This document shows, in pieces, positions 46,501 to 57,833 of a DNA stretch of 64,000 bases. Position numbers and translations under genes: made by a program. This DNA is from Golubevia sp. BC0850 (Eukaryota > Basidiomycota > Exobasidiomycetes > Golubeviales > Golubeviaceae), in assembly GCA_012976225.1 (NCBI GenBank), contig JAAVVG010000006.1, forward strand, positions 186,001 through 250,000, in the 5' to 3' direction. The notes beneath the pieces are model-generated. The model was not told where the DNA came from. It saw only the letters and a list, made by a program, of their open reading frames with translations, and did not search any database. Numbering within the stretch: the stretch's first letter is position 1; the number at the start of each line of letters is the position of its first letter.

Positions 46501-47450
46501 AGATCTTCGTCCTTGAACTACCAAGCTACGAAAAAGGTCAAAGTCAAGTGCAAGAATGTAAGATTTTGAAAAATTGGGAGTGCCATGTTAGTAGATATGG
46601 AAGTGAAACCTCTGCTGGTAAAGGAAAGATCGGAGATGGTAGAGCTATTGCCTCAAACGGTAAAATCAACGGTCATACAAATGGAACTGGAAATGGAAGC
46701 TCTTCAGAAGAAGAAACTGCTCATGATCAAATTAATGGAAATCCCACCAATTCAAATCAATTTATTTCCTCAAATTCAAAACCTCTGATTTCTCTTCTAG
46801 TCATCTCACCAAGTTCTAAATACCTCTTCTCTTCAGATATGTCTAGAAGAAGTTATTTATTCAATTTGGAAACTTTAGAATTGATTAAAGCTTTACCTTC
46901 AACAGCCATCGCTTTGGCAGATGCCGTTTTCTTACCTTCCTTCAATTTCACATCAAACCAAACTTCAAAAGAAGATCAAATTTGTTTACTTTCTCCAAAT
47001 GGTTCTTTGAACTTTCATCAAATCTCAACTGAAGTTTCCAAATCTTCAATCATTGAAAAAAGAAGAACTGAATCTTTGAAAGAGGGTTTGAAATCTTCTT
47101 TAGGTCTTTTTAGAGATTCAGCTTCTTCGGTGATTTGGTTGGAAGATGGAGTTTTGATCATTTCTGGTCCTACTTGGTTATTAACTGCTAGATTCATTCC
47201 TTCTCAGATCATACAGACATCTAGTAACAAAAGAGACAATCAAGCTGAAAAATCCAATCTTCAAGAATCAGAAATGGAATGGTCAATCAAACAGACTAAT
47301 AAATATCAACCATTGCTTTACGTGAAAGAAATGGAGAATCGAAATCAAGACAGAGATGGAAGTGAATTGTTGGTTATTGAGAGGCCGTACTTTGATTTGG
47401 CTAGGAATTTGCCTCCGGGTTATAATACTGGAACTAAATATGGAACGTAA
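43562..47450 (+). CDS. UTP4: WD40 protein of the small-subunit processome (Utp4/Cirhin)
   Basis: Utp4 is part of the t-UTP/UtpA complex that loads on nascent pre-rRNA in the nucleolus and links its transcription to 18S processing. Two exons, 43562-43906 and 44538-47450, phase 0; 1085 aa. A second in-frame ATG at 43574 is an equally good start. The family opening VHRLRFPDWTPSSITSLAF and AIGRENGNVELY precede the intron; VLLGATSSRIESLTF follows it, as expected for Utp4. WD repeats include IWSLASSPLGLYLAIGCDDG, SGGTDMKVGEISW and LVSGGTDYSLIL. An insert of Ser/Asp/Glu (SDSDSDSS) after about residue 290 and two further acidic inserts make the protein longer than usual. The 631-nt intron is much longer than most here. 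Third positions look AT-richer than in neighbouring genes. Confidence 0.9.
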
Positions 47451-48000
47451 GGGAAGAAGGGGAAGAAGGAAGAAGAGGGAAAAATTGGGAAAGGAAAGGG
47501 GAGGTGGCGGGGAAAGCTGGTTCAGAATCATAAGAGATCGTGTCTTGGGTTCTGGAGTGGAGTTGGCTCTTCAAGTCTATTTGTCTTAAACTTTAATTTT
47601 GTGTCTCATCATTACTTATTATAGAATTGCATCCGATCTGTTTGTCGTTCGCTCCGTCTTGCCTGTTTGTCAGGATTTGCATCACATTTCAGCTCCCCCC
47701 CCCCCCTCCCCCGAACAAATCCTAACCTTCTTCCTAGTCTTTCAATCCAATCCAAATCTTCCTAGTCTGTAAGAAGGTCCCCCTTCTCGCAGAATTTTCA
47801 ATTATCTCTCCCCCGTTCTTCGATTATTGATTTCTTCGACCGCGCACGGAACCTACGGTTCCGGTGGTGCTGCAAGGCACAAAGTTGCCGGCTTGGCGAT
47901 CTCACTCCAGCTGGAGAGATTGCTTTTGAAGATTTTTGATTTTTTGAAGATGGTGGTGGGAGCTTACAACCAACCAACCAACATTAAAGATCCAGGTAGA
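47451..48000. other. Intergenic region with C run
   Basis: 550 bp with a run of twelve C at 47695-47706 in a CT-rich stretch, probably the promoter of the next gene. An in-frame ATG at 47950 could extend the downstream gene. Confidence 0.5.
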
Positions 48001-48939
48001 ATGGAATTGAAAGGAAAGGGACTGATTTCTTTGTTTTGGCTTTTGATAGCTGTTCAGGCGAGTGAGTATTAGTGTAAACCATTTGGCTTGGCTCTGTTCT
48101 TTGCACTAACTCATCTCTCTCCTTTTCTACAACCTACAGCCTCAGCTCAATCCTCAAGCCAACTAACCAGAACCATATCTACAGATTCTCAAACAAGTCG
48201 AGAAGCTGGACCAAGCACCCCGGTTCCCTTGTGGGTTCCTCTTTACAAGCAGAGTGATAACCTCACAGCTGCTTTTCTTTCAACAAAGGGTACTCAGGAG
48301 AACCCAACTACAGCTTGGAGAGTCTACAATGCTGGTGAGTCATTCTCGAGAATAATTAGACCTCTTTGAGATAGATGGAAAAGTACAAGGGCAAGGGGAA
48401 GTGGAGTGGAGCTGGAGAAGAGGTGAAGAAAAAGACGGACTGAGGACAAGCAACTTCCCACTTAGTAACCAATGACCCACTCTCCTTTCACTATTTCCTT
48501 ATCCTCAGAAACCACTCTGACTCTAGATGAAGGCTCAAATGGAGCTGTCTACCAAGGTCACGTCCCAGTTCTTCAGAATGAAGGAATGGTTTCTTGTTCT
48601 TTCGAAGAATTCGGATCTAACGCAGTCTGTATCATCTCAGATGGATCTGCTACACCAACTGAAGCTATCGGAACTAGTACTCTTGCAGTGACGCCGACGT
48701 CAGAAGGAGACGGAGGAGCAGTCCTTACGGTGGCCGATAAAGATTTACTCGCAACAGCAATTGTGACTGGGTACCCACAAGGATATGATACACATCTGAT
48801 ACCTACTCCGACATTGTTTGGAGATGTAGCTGGAGAACAGGATGAGCAGAGTTCAAGTCGGAGGTCAAGTAGGCTAAGTGGAACTCAGTGTATAGGGCTG
48901 GCATTTACTTTTGGAATTGCTGCTCTTTCAGTTCGATAG
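48001..48939 (+). CDS. Secreted Ser/Thr-rich protein, possibly surface-anchored
   Basis: Three exons: 48001-48061, 48140-48334, 48509-48939; phase 1 at both junctions; 228 aa. The N-terminus MELKGKGLISLFWLLIAVQA is a signal peptide; an alternative upstream ATG at 47950 would bury it, so I chose 48001. Mature sequence is Ser/Thr/Gln-rich, then a region with two Cys (VSCSFEEFGSNAVCIISDGS) that may form a disulfide, then a Ser/Arg linker and a short hydrophobic end (GLAFTFGIAALSVR). The end resembles a GPI-attachment signal but is short and finishes in Arg. The family is not recognised; similar small lineage-specific cell-surface proteins are common in basidiomycetes. Confidence 0.72.
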
Positions 48940-49403
48940 GACTTTTCTTTGGCTTATGTCTCAAAAATCAAGACCTCCAGGCAGTTTGACCAGTCATTCA
49001 AAGGACCTAGAAGAGTCACTCTGTCGACTTCTGCACGATCTTTCACCCCTTCAACTTTTGTTCAGATTCTCTTCCTTTCTCTTTTGACGACCATCTAGTA
49101 CCCACCTCACTCTTTCAGTCTAGCTTCTCAACGATGTCAACGCTCTATCTCTCTCTCTCTCTCATCTCCACCTCTGATGTTCGATCCTTCATTCCCGAAT
49201 ACCTCTCATCATTCTTTTCTCTTTGCCATTGTTTTCTCATTTGCCATACCTTCTCTCATACTTTCAATCTTTCTCTCTAAATCGCAATCTTTTGAATCTC
49301 ATGTTTCGACCCTCGAGATCTTGAGAATCTGAACCTCGCTCCACTTTTGTTGCTTGGAATTGATCTTTCCTTCTATACCCCAACTTCTACAACCTCTTCT
49401 AAT
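48940..49403. other. Intergenic region
   Basis: 464 bp, strongly CT-rich (about 49080-49280), a typical fungal promoter and leader for the downstream oxidoreductase. Nothing else seen. Confidence 0.5.
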
Positions 49404-51286
49404 ATGACATTACCGTGAGTAAAAGTCGATCTGCCCATACGTTTAGAATGAACAAAGCATTTCCATCGATAGAACTAACTTGGTTCTTCTCAATCTATCT
49501 GTTGTACATCTTCAGAACCACTCAAAAAGCTCTTCAATTAGAGAAACCTGAAGAGAAGGGAGCTAGAAACATTGCTGTGATTCGAGAGATTCCGGTTCCG
49601 AAAGAAGAGAAGGGCAAGTTTATTGTAAAGGTCAGTGGGGAAGGGAAAGAGATCAATCAGGAAGAGCAGTGGTGAGGAATCGGAGAAGGTGGAGCCGGAT
49701 AGATGGTGGGATGGAGAAGATGCCAGAGGACAGACTCAGCAGATTCGTGGTGGAAGATAGCAAGGCAAGGAGAGATTGAACTTCAAGTATGTTTTAGAGC
49801 GACCCCTTGAAATGGAATGGGAGCGAGGAGGTGGAGATCAGGATAGGAATCAGGATAGCCGGTAGAATCAAGCAGCTGCTACTGCTTATGCTACTTCAAT
49901 CTGACTTGGGTCTCTCTAGAGTTTGAAGAAGACCCAAAAACTTGCATCAATGCAGGGAACACCCAAAACAATAGAGAGAGAGAAAGAGAAACACTTCTAC
50001 CAGCCGTTAAATCCGACCTCTTAAGCTCTAACCCTCTAACGCCCCCCTTTTCTTCAGCTCGCAGCAGCCGGTTTCAATCGCAGAGAAGAATGGACAATGT
50101 TAGGACAATATCCAGGAATCACTTTCAACTCCACTTTCGGATGTGATGGAGCTGGAGTCGTCGTGTCTCCTTCTTCTTCCTCTTCTAAAAGATCTCATCC
50201 AGATGGTTTAGTCCTTTTGGTTCCTACTAGAGGATGGAAGTCTGATCCATTTGGTCCTGAAGCCGAACTCCCAGGTGTATCAGATCAAGTAGCTAAGAAC
50301 GAACTAGGAGGGAAAGGGTTTGGAATTCTAGGTTGTACCAAACCGACTGGAGGGAAAGGAACTTTCTGTGAATACCTACAAGTTGGTGAAGATCAAATTG
50401 TGGACGCCCCTAAACATTTGGATGCAGTACATGCCAGTGCTATTCCTTGTGGAGGTGTGACTGCCTATCGGTGAGCTACACAAGCTGATCTTCTCTCTCT
50501 GCCTTCTTCTGACTCTCTTCGCCACCTCCTCACTTTTCTCTGCAGTGCTCTCTTCACTAAAGCTCAACTCGAATCCTCTCACAATCTTCTAATCACTGGA
50601 ATTGGAGGAGGAGTAGCTCAGTTAGCTCTACAATTAGCAGTGGCAACTGGCGCGAAAGTCTTCGTCACTGGTGGAAGTCAATCGAAAGTCGACAGAGCTA
50701 TCAAGATGGGTGCCGCTGGAGGCGCTGTCTACAAAGATAAGGACTGGCCAAAGAAGATTCTATCTCAACTGCCTAAAAGCAGACCTTTCCTCGACTCATG
50801 CGTAGACAGTGCAGGAGGAGACGTCATGGCGCAAGCTCAAAAGGCTGGTTTAAGACATGGAGGTAAAGTCGTTTGCTTTGGAATGACGGCAGCTCCTGTT
50901 ATCAAAAGCACGATGCGTGAAGTTTTGAGGAATGTCGAACTTCTTGGTGAGTTGACTACTCTTTCTGAGTTGTGTTTTCATTTTCTGTCCACTTCTCCAA
51001 TGTCCCTCTAGATCTCTTTTGGTTTTCTAAACCGGCTCTGTCGTTTCTTTCTTTTCCATCCTTGTCCATTTCTCGTTTAGGCTCTACCATGGGATCGGAA
51101 GAGGAATTCAAAGCCTGCGTTAGTTTCATCGAGAAACATAAGATCGTCCCTTCAATCGACACTGTTCTCAATGGTCTAGATGAAGCCCACAAAGGTTTCG
51201 CTTTGCTACAAGATGCGGAGAAGAGAAGCGCTGGAAAAGTCATTGTTGAGATTTCAAAAATCGAAAATGCTAAGGCCAGGTTGTAG
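49404..51286 (+). CDS. MDR-family NADPH-dependent quinone oxidoreductase / enoyl reductase-like
   Basis: Cytosolic reductase of the medium-chain dehydrogenase/reductase superfamily; substrate unknown. Five exons: 49404-49414 (only 11 nt, MTLP), 49516-49630, 50058-50470, 50546-50946, 51081-51286; phases agree; 381 aa. N-terminal GroES-like part: AGFNRREEWTMLGQYPGI and FGCDGAGVVV. Rossmann fold: NLLITGIGGGVAQLALQLA, then VFVTGGSQSKVDRAIKMGA and SAGGDVMAQAQKAGLRHGGK. The C-terminal block GSTMGSEEEFKACVSFIEKH and the LDEAHKGFALLQ segment are typical of this group. The structural-zinc Cys cluster of alcohol dehydrogenases is absent, pointing to a zinc-free quinone-reductase type. Exon 2 uses a GTCAGT donor and the second intron is 427 nt, the least certain junction. 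Confidence 0.88.
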
Positions 51287-52209
51287 GAGGAACGAAGGAA
51301 AAGTTGAAAGGACTGCTGTTGTTTTGAACCCCTTTCCTTCTTTTCTATCTTTACAGTCGAAATAAAACCCCTCTTTCCTACCTTTTCCTTTTAGAGAAAT
51401 AATTCGGTCCTTGAGCCAGAAAGAGAATCAGAGGAGAAGAGTAGAACCAAAGGCACTGCCTCTTCTCTCCTTTCTCGGACTCTTGTTCCGCTAGAGATCA
51501 AAAAGAGACCTTCAGAGTTCAATCTACGTACTCCGTTGTGGGATCATGGGATTCAATGCGGGGGGATCGAACCCTATACATCTCGTAGACAGGCAGAGTT
51601 CCGCTCATTTACCTAGAACGAGACCCAAACCCCCAAATGTTGACGAACGGAACCTTGATGCTTGATGCTTGATAGCTTGATATGACGAGTTTTTGATGAT
51701 GGGATGGTTGTTTGCTTGGAACCCGACGGGGCTAATCTAATATCGTTGGAAGTTGGGACACTGTTTTCCATCGGCACCTGGCCCAGCGCTCAGGCCAGGT
51801 GTGACTTGGACGAGAAGACTTTACAGGTTTCACTCAGCAATTCCGCAGGGTTAGAGCAAACTATCTAAGAGAAACATCAGCTAGTATGGATCTCAACAGA
51901 AAACTAGAGAGTTAGGAGAACTAAAATGGCGAGCTGAGCCAATTGACGCATCCACCTGGCCCATTCCATCTCCTGAATAGCAGTTTCTTGGAGAACGACC
52001 CGACCCTTTTTCAATCTATCAATCTAAGATTTTCGAATGGATCCGTGAAAGAAGAGACCATGGAGAACCCCCTATTCCGAAAAGACTTAAAAGGAAGGAG
52101 ACGACGGACGACTTGGTATTTCCTTTCCTCATACTTTCTCTCCTCTCTCTCTCTCTCTCCCCCCTCCAACCTCTCACTTTCTCTCTACCATCTCTCCTCA
52201 AACATCAAA
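51287..52209. other. Intergenic region, 0.9 kb
   Basis: No supported gene. It contains a short imperfect repeat of the type GCTTGAT (about 51655-51682), a B-box-like GGTTCGATCCC on the minus strand at about 51565-51575 without a tRNA fold, and CT-rich sequence (52130-52200) just before the next gene. Confidence 0.5.
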
Positions 52210-52910
52210 ATGAGATTCTCAATCTTCGCTATCACTGCCTTGGCCTCCCTCGTCGCTGCTGCCCCTCTTCCAAATGGCGCATCTGCTTCCGTGAGTTTTT
52301 CCTTCGTACTTGCCGTGTTGTGCTACCCATCTTTTCTCACCCACTTTTACCAAATCCGCTCTATATTTTTCTATCCCAAAGACTAACGGGAAAGGTGGAG
52401 CTCTCTCAGCAGGAGCAGGCCTGGGATCGTAAGTATCTGACAATCGTGCCCGTTGCCACCGTCGACAACGCTGATTCTTTTCATTCCTCCTTTTCCGCCC
52501 TCTCTTTCTCCCTTCTTCTCCATTCTTCTCTTTCCGAATTGTTTTTTCTCTTCCTTTTTGTCCTCTCGTTCGCTCTATTTTCGTTTCTCAGAGCTGGCTT
52601 GGGATTGGCCGGAGCTTTGACTGGAAAGGACGGTACCGCTCTCGCTTCAGGTGGAAACTCACAAAATGGAGCTGAGGCAGGTGCCACTAATGGCGGGGCT
52701 GCAATTGGAGGAGGAGGAGGCCTTGGATCTTCCATTGGTCTCGGGTTAGCTGGTGAGTAGAGTACAATAGACAGCGTACAATTCTCTTTGAACCCACTGT
52801 CCTAACTCCGTTTCCATCTTACTTCTCAAAAACATCAAGGGGCTGGCTCGGGTTTCTTCGGTCACGGTGAAGGAGCCGCAAACGCTGGAAACCTTCCACA
52901 ATTCCCATAA
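52210..52910 (+). CDS. Gly/Ala-rich small secreted protein, copy A
   Basis: Four exons: 52210-52290, 52382-52428, 52592-52752, 52840-52910; phases 0, 2, 1; 119 aa. The signal peptide MRFSIFAITALASLVAAAPLP is followed by GASAS, then a chain dominated by Gly, Ala, Leu and Ser (AGAGLGSAGLGLAGALTG, then NGGAAIGGGGGLGSS) and the end NAGNLPQFP. It has no Cys and almost no charge. It is a clear paralogue of the gene at 57148: same signal peptide pattern, same 81-nt and 47-nt first two exons, same closing motif (GNLP). Function unknown; the composition resembles cell-wall or matrix glycine-rich proteins. Confidence 0.82.
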
Positions 52911-53867
52911 GTTTCGATCGACGGAACGATGTTGAGCGTCACCTTGCTCCGTCAGTCACGCAGTCACCCTTCTCACCTTTCCTTGACTTCTTTTCAAATA
53001 CCTTACTTTCCAACCATCTAAGAGCTCTGTTCACTCTATGTACGACCGCAATGTTACGGTTTAATCATCTTTCGTCAATTGAAGTGATTGTGAAGTGTCA
53101 TCTTTCACACTCACACTTCTCATTTTTGTGAGAGCGTGGATTGTTCCTCTCGCTCGTTCGAACAATCATCAGTCCGCTACTTGGGAAAAGCCGCTTGCGA
53201 GAAAGGACATCGGAAGATTTTGGTTTCCGAAAGAAGGGCACAAGACAGCAGACAGATGCGAGAGTAGAAAATGAAATGGATTGGGAAACTCGAAAGCTCT
53301 TACTTTTGCGAAATCGAAATGAGAAGAAAAAGAAAGTAGTTTCGACAAGATTCCAAAATCGATCTTGAAAAGTCAAGACCAGAGATGCGAAGACGCAGCG
53401 GACTGCCAACAGAAGAAAGTGGGAGAGAAGAGAATCTTGATCATCTTGTCAGGATGGAAGTCTACTTCACTATCCATTCTAAGCATCTCTAATCTAGGAT
53501 AGTGTTGAACTCAACTCTTAAATCCTTGTCTTTTGAAGGAACCTTTCCAACGAATCCCTCCGAGGAGAAATCTGAATTCCTCTCTAACTATCAAGTGAAG
53601 CTGTAGGATCGAAGGGGGAAGAAATGCAGAGATAGTAGTCTCTGTGAGTCATTGAAAAATAACTTTGTTCGTGGCTATCTCAAGCGGAAGAGGAGCGTTT
53701 TAGTTGAGAGCCTTCGGAGAATCGAGAGAAGAGAAGGATTGGAACGTTGTGTCATTACCTCATCGCCCTCAGGCCTCAGTCCTTAGAAAATCTCTTCCAG
53801 TTCTTCCCTCCTGACCACAACATCCCTTTCAGACAACTCTCCTCTTCAGAAGATAGAAAAATCTTCC
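52911..53867. other. Intergenic region, about 1 kb
   Basis: No gene found. Open frames on both strands at 53098-53409 are short mutual shadows without splice or start context. Nothing recognised. Confidence 0.5.
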
Positions 53868-55250
53868 ATGTCGGCCAGCAAAGTAAGTGGTAGGAACTGT
53901 TTGGACAAAAACCCTACCGACGTGGCAGAGGTGATCGCAAAAGAGATCTCAAAATGGTCAGCTCTCAAAGCATCAAGAGAGATTTGGGACGGTGATTCAA
54001 AGAAACCAATAATTAATTTTAGGTGAGTCCTCCTGAGAATCCTTCCTCACTGCACTCAAATCGACTCATCCGGCTCGATTCCTCCCCCTATCAGGCAACG
54101 AAGTGCACCTCTCAACGCCTTGGCTCTAATCCCTCAAAGATACTATGAGCTCTTTATCAGTCTTCTCTATTAAGAAGTTACAGTTGGAATTATCCATCTA
54201 GCCTCAGTACTCGGTTTAGTCCTTGAAGACAAGAACATCGCTGAATCGATCAAAAGTCTTCGCTTCCTAGATTGTTCACCTGAAGACTACAGTGTACAAA
54301 CACAAAGTATCTCAAAAGATTCGATGGAGAGATACAAGCAAGAGTAGCAGAAGAATGTGTTAAGCTCTGTCCATCTTTACTTTCATCTCAACAAGATGAC
54401 GACATTCCGCCTTCTAGATCCATCACTGAGATTAAGAAGAGGAATGCAGCAGCCCAGTTACGTCATGCGAGAGCTTTCTTGATAGAAAACCTTCCAAATC
54501 TAATGCAATTGGAAGTTACTTCCGAAACTGCTTTTCCTTTTGCAAAGCTCAACTCTCTAAGAGGTGGAACTATGCTTTTGGGAGGTTTAACGAGTCGATT
54601 CTCTTCTATTGCACTTTTATCAACATCACTCTTGAGAATGCTGCTTTTCTCATGGTTTACCTGAAGAATCTTCAACTTTTATCAACATCACTCTTGAGAA
54701 TGCTGCTTTTCTCATGGTTTACCTGAAGAATCTTCAATCCGCAGTCTTCAGAGTCAACCTAGATGCCGCTGGTCTAAAATACGTCGACGGGTTAAAGGAT
54801 CTCGAATGAGAAGGCAAGTCAAACATCAAGAACCTTGAGATTCAGATGGTTTTCCCTCCAGGCTATAATTAGGAATTTGATCCTTTACAACAAGACGTCT
54901 TTAACCCTCTCTTTCTTCTAACTCACAAGCTCGAGGATCTAAAAGCTTTCTACCCCTTCGTCGACTCGGGTCAAGTCCCTCAGCTGTTTACATTTGCAGA
55001 AGCTTTGAAGCCATCCTATTCAACCCTGGTTAATCTCTCTCTTGTGACGATGGGAGTCGGAATGCCTTTCGTCACATTTCCACCAAATCTCAAATGCTTC
55101 GCTGCTTCGGGAACTCATTGGAGAAACTTTGGAAACTTGAAGAACTCCAAAGACGTGTTTAGGGGAAAAAGAGAAGTTCTTCCTCAATTTTGCGAAGGAT
55201 TGGAAGTTCTTGAATTGAATGACAGTAGTTACTTTTGGAGTGAGATGTGA
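53868..55250 (+). pseudogene. Leucine-rich (F-box-like) gene relic
   Basis: Starts with a gene-like first exon (ATG TCG GCC AGC AAA before GTAAGT) and a second open piece with EVIAKEISKWSALKASREIW ending at a GTGAGT donor near 54023. Further pieces are VAEECVKLCPSLLSSQQDDD, AFLIENLPNLMQLEV, ENAAFLMVYLKNLQ, and the longest open frame 55005-55250 with LVNLSLVTMGVGMPFVTFPP and LEVLELNDSSYFW. Stops and frame changes separate them, and a 62-bp tandem duplication breaks one frame. The spacing of Leu-rich strands suggests an F-box/LRR-type protein, but the F-box itself is not clearly visible, so the family call is tentative. It lies between the two Gly/Ala-rich paralogues. Confidence 0.5.
54613..54736. 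repeat. Exact 62-bp tandem duplication
   Basis: Units 54613-54674 and 54675-54736 are identical. Because 62 is not a multiple of three, the duplication moves the reading frame of the relic gene around it. No divergence between copies means it is recent, or an assembly artefact. Confidence 0.92.
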
Positions 55251-57147
55251 TGTAGAGCTTCTTTGGAAAATTATAAGAAGAAAGAGATGCTCCCAGAGAG
55301 TCTCAAGATTGTTAGGTTTTGGAAAGAGTGGTAAGATGTTTATGGTCAACTCGTAAAGCCTGGAGGTGATCTGGATAGATTCAGAGAGAATAGAAGAAAT
55401 CTTCTGGAAACTGTTGAAAGGCTAGGGCTGAAAGTTCAGTACATGTAAAGTATGTGAAATGTTAGTCAATCTCGTAGTCTTTTCAAGTTAAGAAATGGGA
55501 CTTGTGATCTTTTCAAGCTCATAAACATTTTTAAAGTTGGCCCCTTTGAGAAGTCAGCAACGAAAGTGGAGTTCAGAACCATTCCAAGCCATCAGGAATA
55601 AGAACCTAACGTGTCAAATTGAATGGCTGGTAGTACAGGCTTCGAGGATGAACTAGAACCGAGACTGAACTGAACGAGCGAAGGCGGGTCAATTTGGAAA
55701 GAGAAGTCATGAGTAAAGCAAGGGTAGATCATGAAGAGACTAAAGCGAGCGATATCGTTTCATCTGGGAAAACAAAGAGGGAGAGAGGCGGGAAGGGACC
55801 CAAGAGGACCGGGAAGAACCGTGAAACCAGGAGTGATGAGAAGATGGGATTGAAGGTGGTCGACATCTCCCACTTACCAGTTTATCCTTTTAGACGACAG
55901 AGGTATCTTCCATCAAGAGTTCCATAAGCTTTGTTTTGCCCAGTTAAATAGAGCGTGTCATTAGCAATGGCGTTAGAAGAAAGTTGAAAGACCTTTGGAG
56001 AAGGGGAAAGTGTGTTTGGGTTTTTCTCTCGAAGCGCGAAGCAACGAATTGACCAAATAGTAATCTCTATCTAGATTTTTTGAATTCTCCAATGCTTCTT
56101 CAAATTTCCCTGGACTATTTGAGATAAAGAAGATCGCGAGTTGGCGACTTTTTGAAGACTTCGGATGCTCAGGAGATGATTCCCCAGGCTCGATTGCCTT
56201 TCCTTCCGTTACTTTCACATCCTTTTGACTTGTGAGGTAGCACCCGAGTCATCGACTGAGAAGAGCAAAGCGCGGAAACAAAAAGCGAAGGTAGGACAAG
56301 TCAACAAGTCTAAGTCAACACTCTACCCACTTTGAAGAACTTTGACTCAATACAGCTTCTCAGAAGCAGATAGAGTCGAGCAAGAAGCCAATGAGTGAAT
56401 GCGTATAAAGACTCAATGGCGACTAGATGAGGCTTGAGAGGTGAAAAGGGGTGTCGACTGGATCTTTGCATCCTTTCCCTCTGGAAGTCGTCAAGATCGA
56501 AGCTCGGAGTGATTGAGTCTCGATTTCTAATTCCTGAAAGGTCGGATGACTTCAAAGGATTGAGAGTCTCATTGACAGTGAGATGGACACATTCAAGTCT
56601 GAAATGTCTTGATTGGATCTTTGTGAGCTGAGTGATTCGAAGAAATCTAGGTGTGACTATCACACGTTCGATTCAGAGAAGAGAAGGAAGGGATAACGCC
56701 GTGACCGACGACTGGCCCCCTTGAAAACTCAGGTCGCGAAGGTGTGTGCGTCGTTGACTGAAATTACCGGCTTCGGAATGATCTACGTTCAGGCAATATC
56801 TCTACGAGGAGCGCTCAAACACCGGTGCTAGAATGGCAAACTGTGGCGATCAAGATCTGATGAACACCTGCTTGTGGACACCTTTCGTTCCAGCTCCTGG
56901 AGGAAAGATCTGCTACTAATGATCGAGTCTAAAATGCGATGAAGGAACGTTTTGATAGAATTTGTGATGGAAGAAGAGGTCTCATTCATAACTGGAAAGA
57001 TGAGACCCTGTCTCAAAGGTATAAAAGGGGCGATGTTGAGTCGACTTGAGTTTCCCCATCGCTCTCCCCCTCTCCTTGTCCTCTCCACTCTCTCTTCAGT
57101 CCTTCTCTTACCATCTTTCTCAAAGCAACCTCAATTCAAACAACAAC
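55251..57147. other. Gene-poor intergenic region, 1.9 kb
   Basis: The longest stretch without a supported gene. The open frame at 55694-55927 is Lys/Arg/Gly-rich low complexity; the minus-strand frames at 55973-56218 and 56310-56663 lack splice or family support. The right end contains the promoter of copy B, with a TATA box at 57020. Confidence 0.5.
57020..57026 (+). promoter_or_regulatory. TATA box of Gly/Ala-rich copy B
   Basis: TATAAAA followed by GGGG, 122 bases upstream of the ATG at 57148. A CT-rich block (57060-57115) lies between, as in strongly expressed fungal genes. Copy A has no equally good TATA box. Confidence 0.6.
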
Positions 57148-57833
57148 ATGAGATTCTCACTCTTCGCCATCGCTGCTTTCTCAGCTGCTGCCGTTGCGGC
57201 TCCTCTACCAGGAGGTGGATCTGCTTCTGTAAGTCCATGCTACGGCGACTCCAACCTTCTTGTTTCCTCTGACCGAATCTTCTTCTCTTTCTTTAACAGA
57301 CCGGGGGAACCGGGGCCAGCTTTGGTGCTGGAGGAGGAGCTGGAGAGTGAGTATGAGAGCGCTCAACCCCTGTCCTTACTTTTCCTTCAACCCTTCCGTC
57401 TCCTCTCCGCTTGCTCAATCTCATTCCTTCCAACTTCAACTTAGTGCCGGAGCCGGTCTAGCTGGTGTAGTAGGAACTGGTGCTGCTCAAGGTGGTTCAG
57501 CCACTAATGGAGCTAACGCTGGGTGAGTTGTCAAGTAGCAGTGAAGCTCGCATCCATTCTGGCTTCTGACTTCGTCTGCGGAAACTTTTATTTCTAGCGC
57601 CATTAATGGAGTTGCCGGGGCCGGAGGCGCCGGCTTAGGTGGTGCAGGTTTAGGAGCAGCTGGTGAGTCTTTTCCTTTTTGACGAGTGTTGAGAGGGTAG
57701 GCTGGTTGGAGCGTAGCGACGAACCAGTCGACCCTTGAGCTAAAATCTTCTGCGTCTTATCTTCTACTTTACAGGAGCTGGTTCACCTTTCGGAACTGGA
57801 TCAGGCTTTGCTAACGGAGGAAACCTTCCATAA
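57148..57833 (+). CDS. Gly/Ala-rich small secreted protein, copy B
   Basis: Five exons: 57148-57228, 57300-57346, 57445-57522, 57598-57662, 57775-57833; phases 0, 2, 2, 1; 109 aa. The signal peptide MRFSLFAIAAFSAAAVAAPLP is followed by GGGSAS, then a Gly/Ala chain (GASFGAGGGAG, AGLAGVVGTGAAQGGSA, GVAGAGGAGLGGAGLG) and the end NGGNLP. It is a paralogue of the gene at 52210. Its exons 3 and 4 together correspond to the single exon 3 of copy A, so one intron was gained or lost after duplication. The first 81-nt and 47-nt exons have the same lengths and phases in both copies. Very likely exported; function unknown. Confidence 0.83.

Noticed and set aside
51541-51640. GGTTCGATCCC on the minus strand with a loosely A-box-like TAGGTAAATGAGCGG upstream
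   Set aside because: D stem, T stem (only three pairs) and acceptor stem do not form, so no tRNA cloverleaf.
52481-52735. Minus-strand Pro/Ala/Arg-rich open frame
   Set aside because: Antisense shadow of the Gly/Ala-rich copy A gene.
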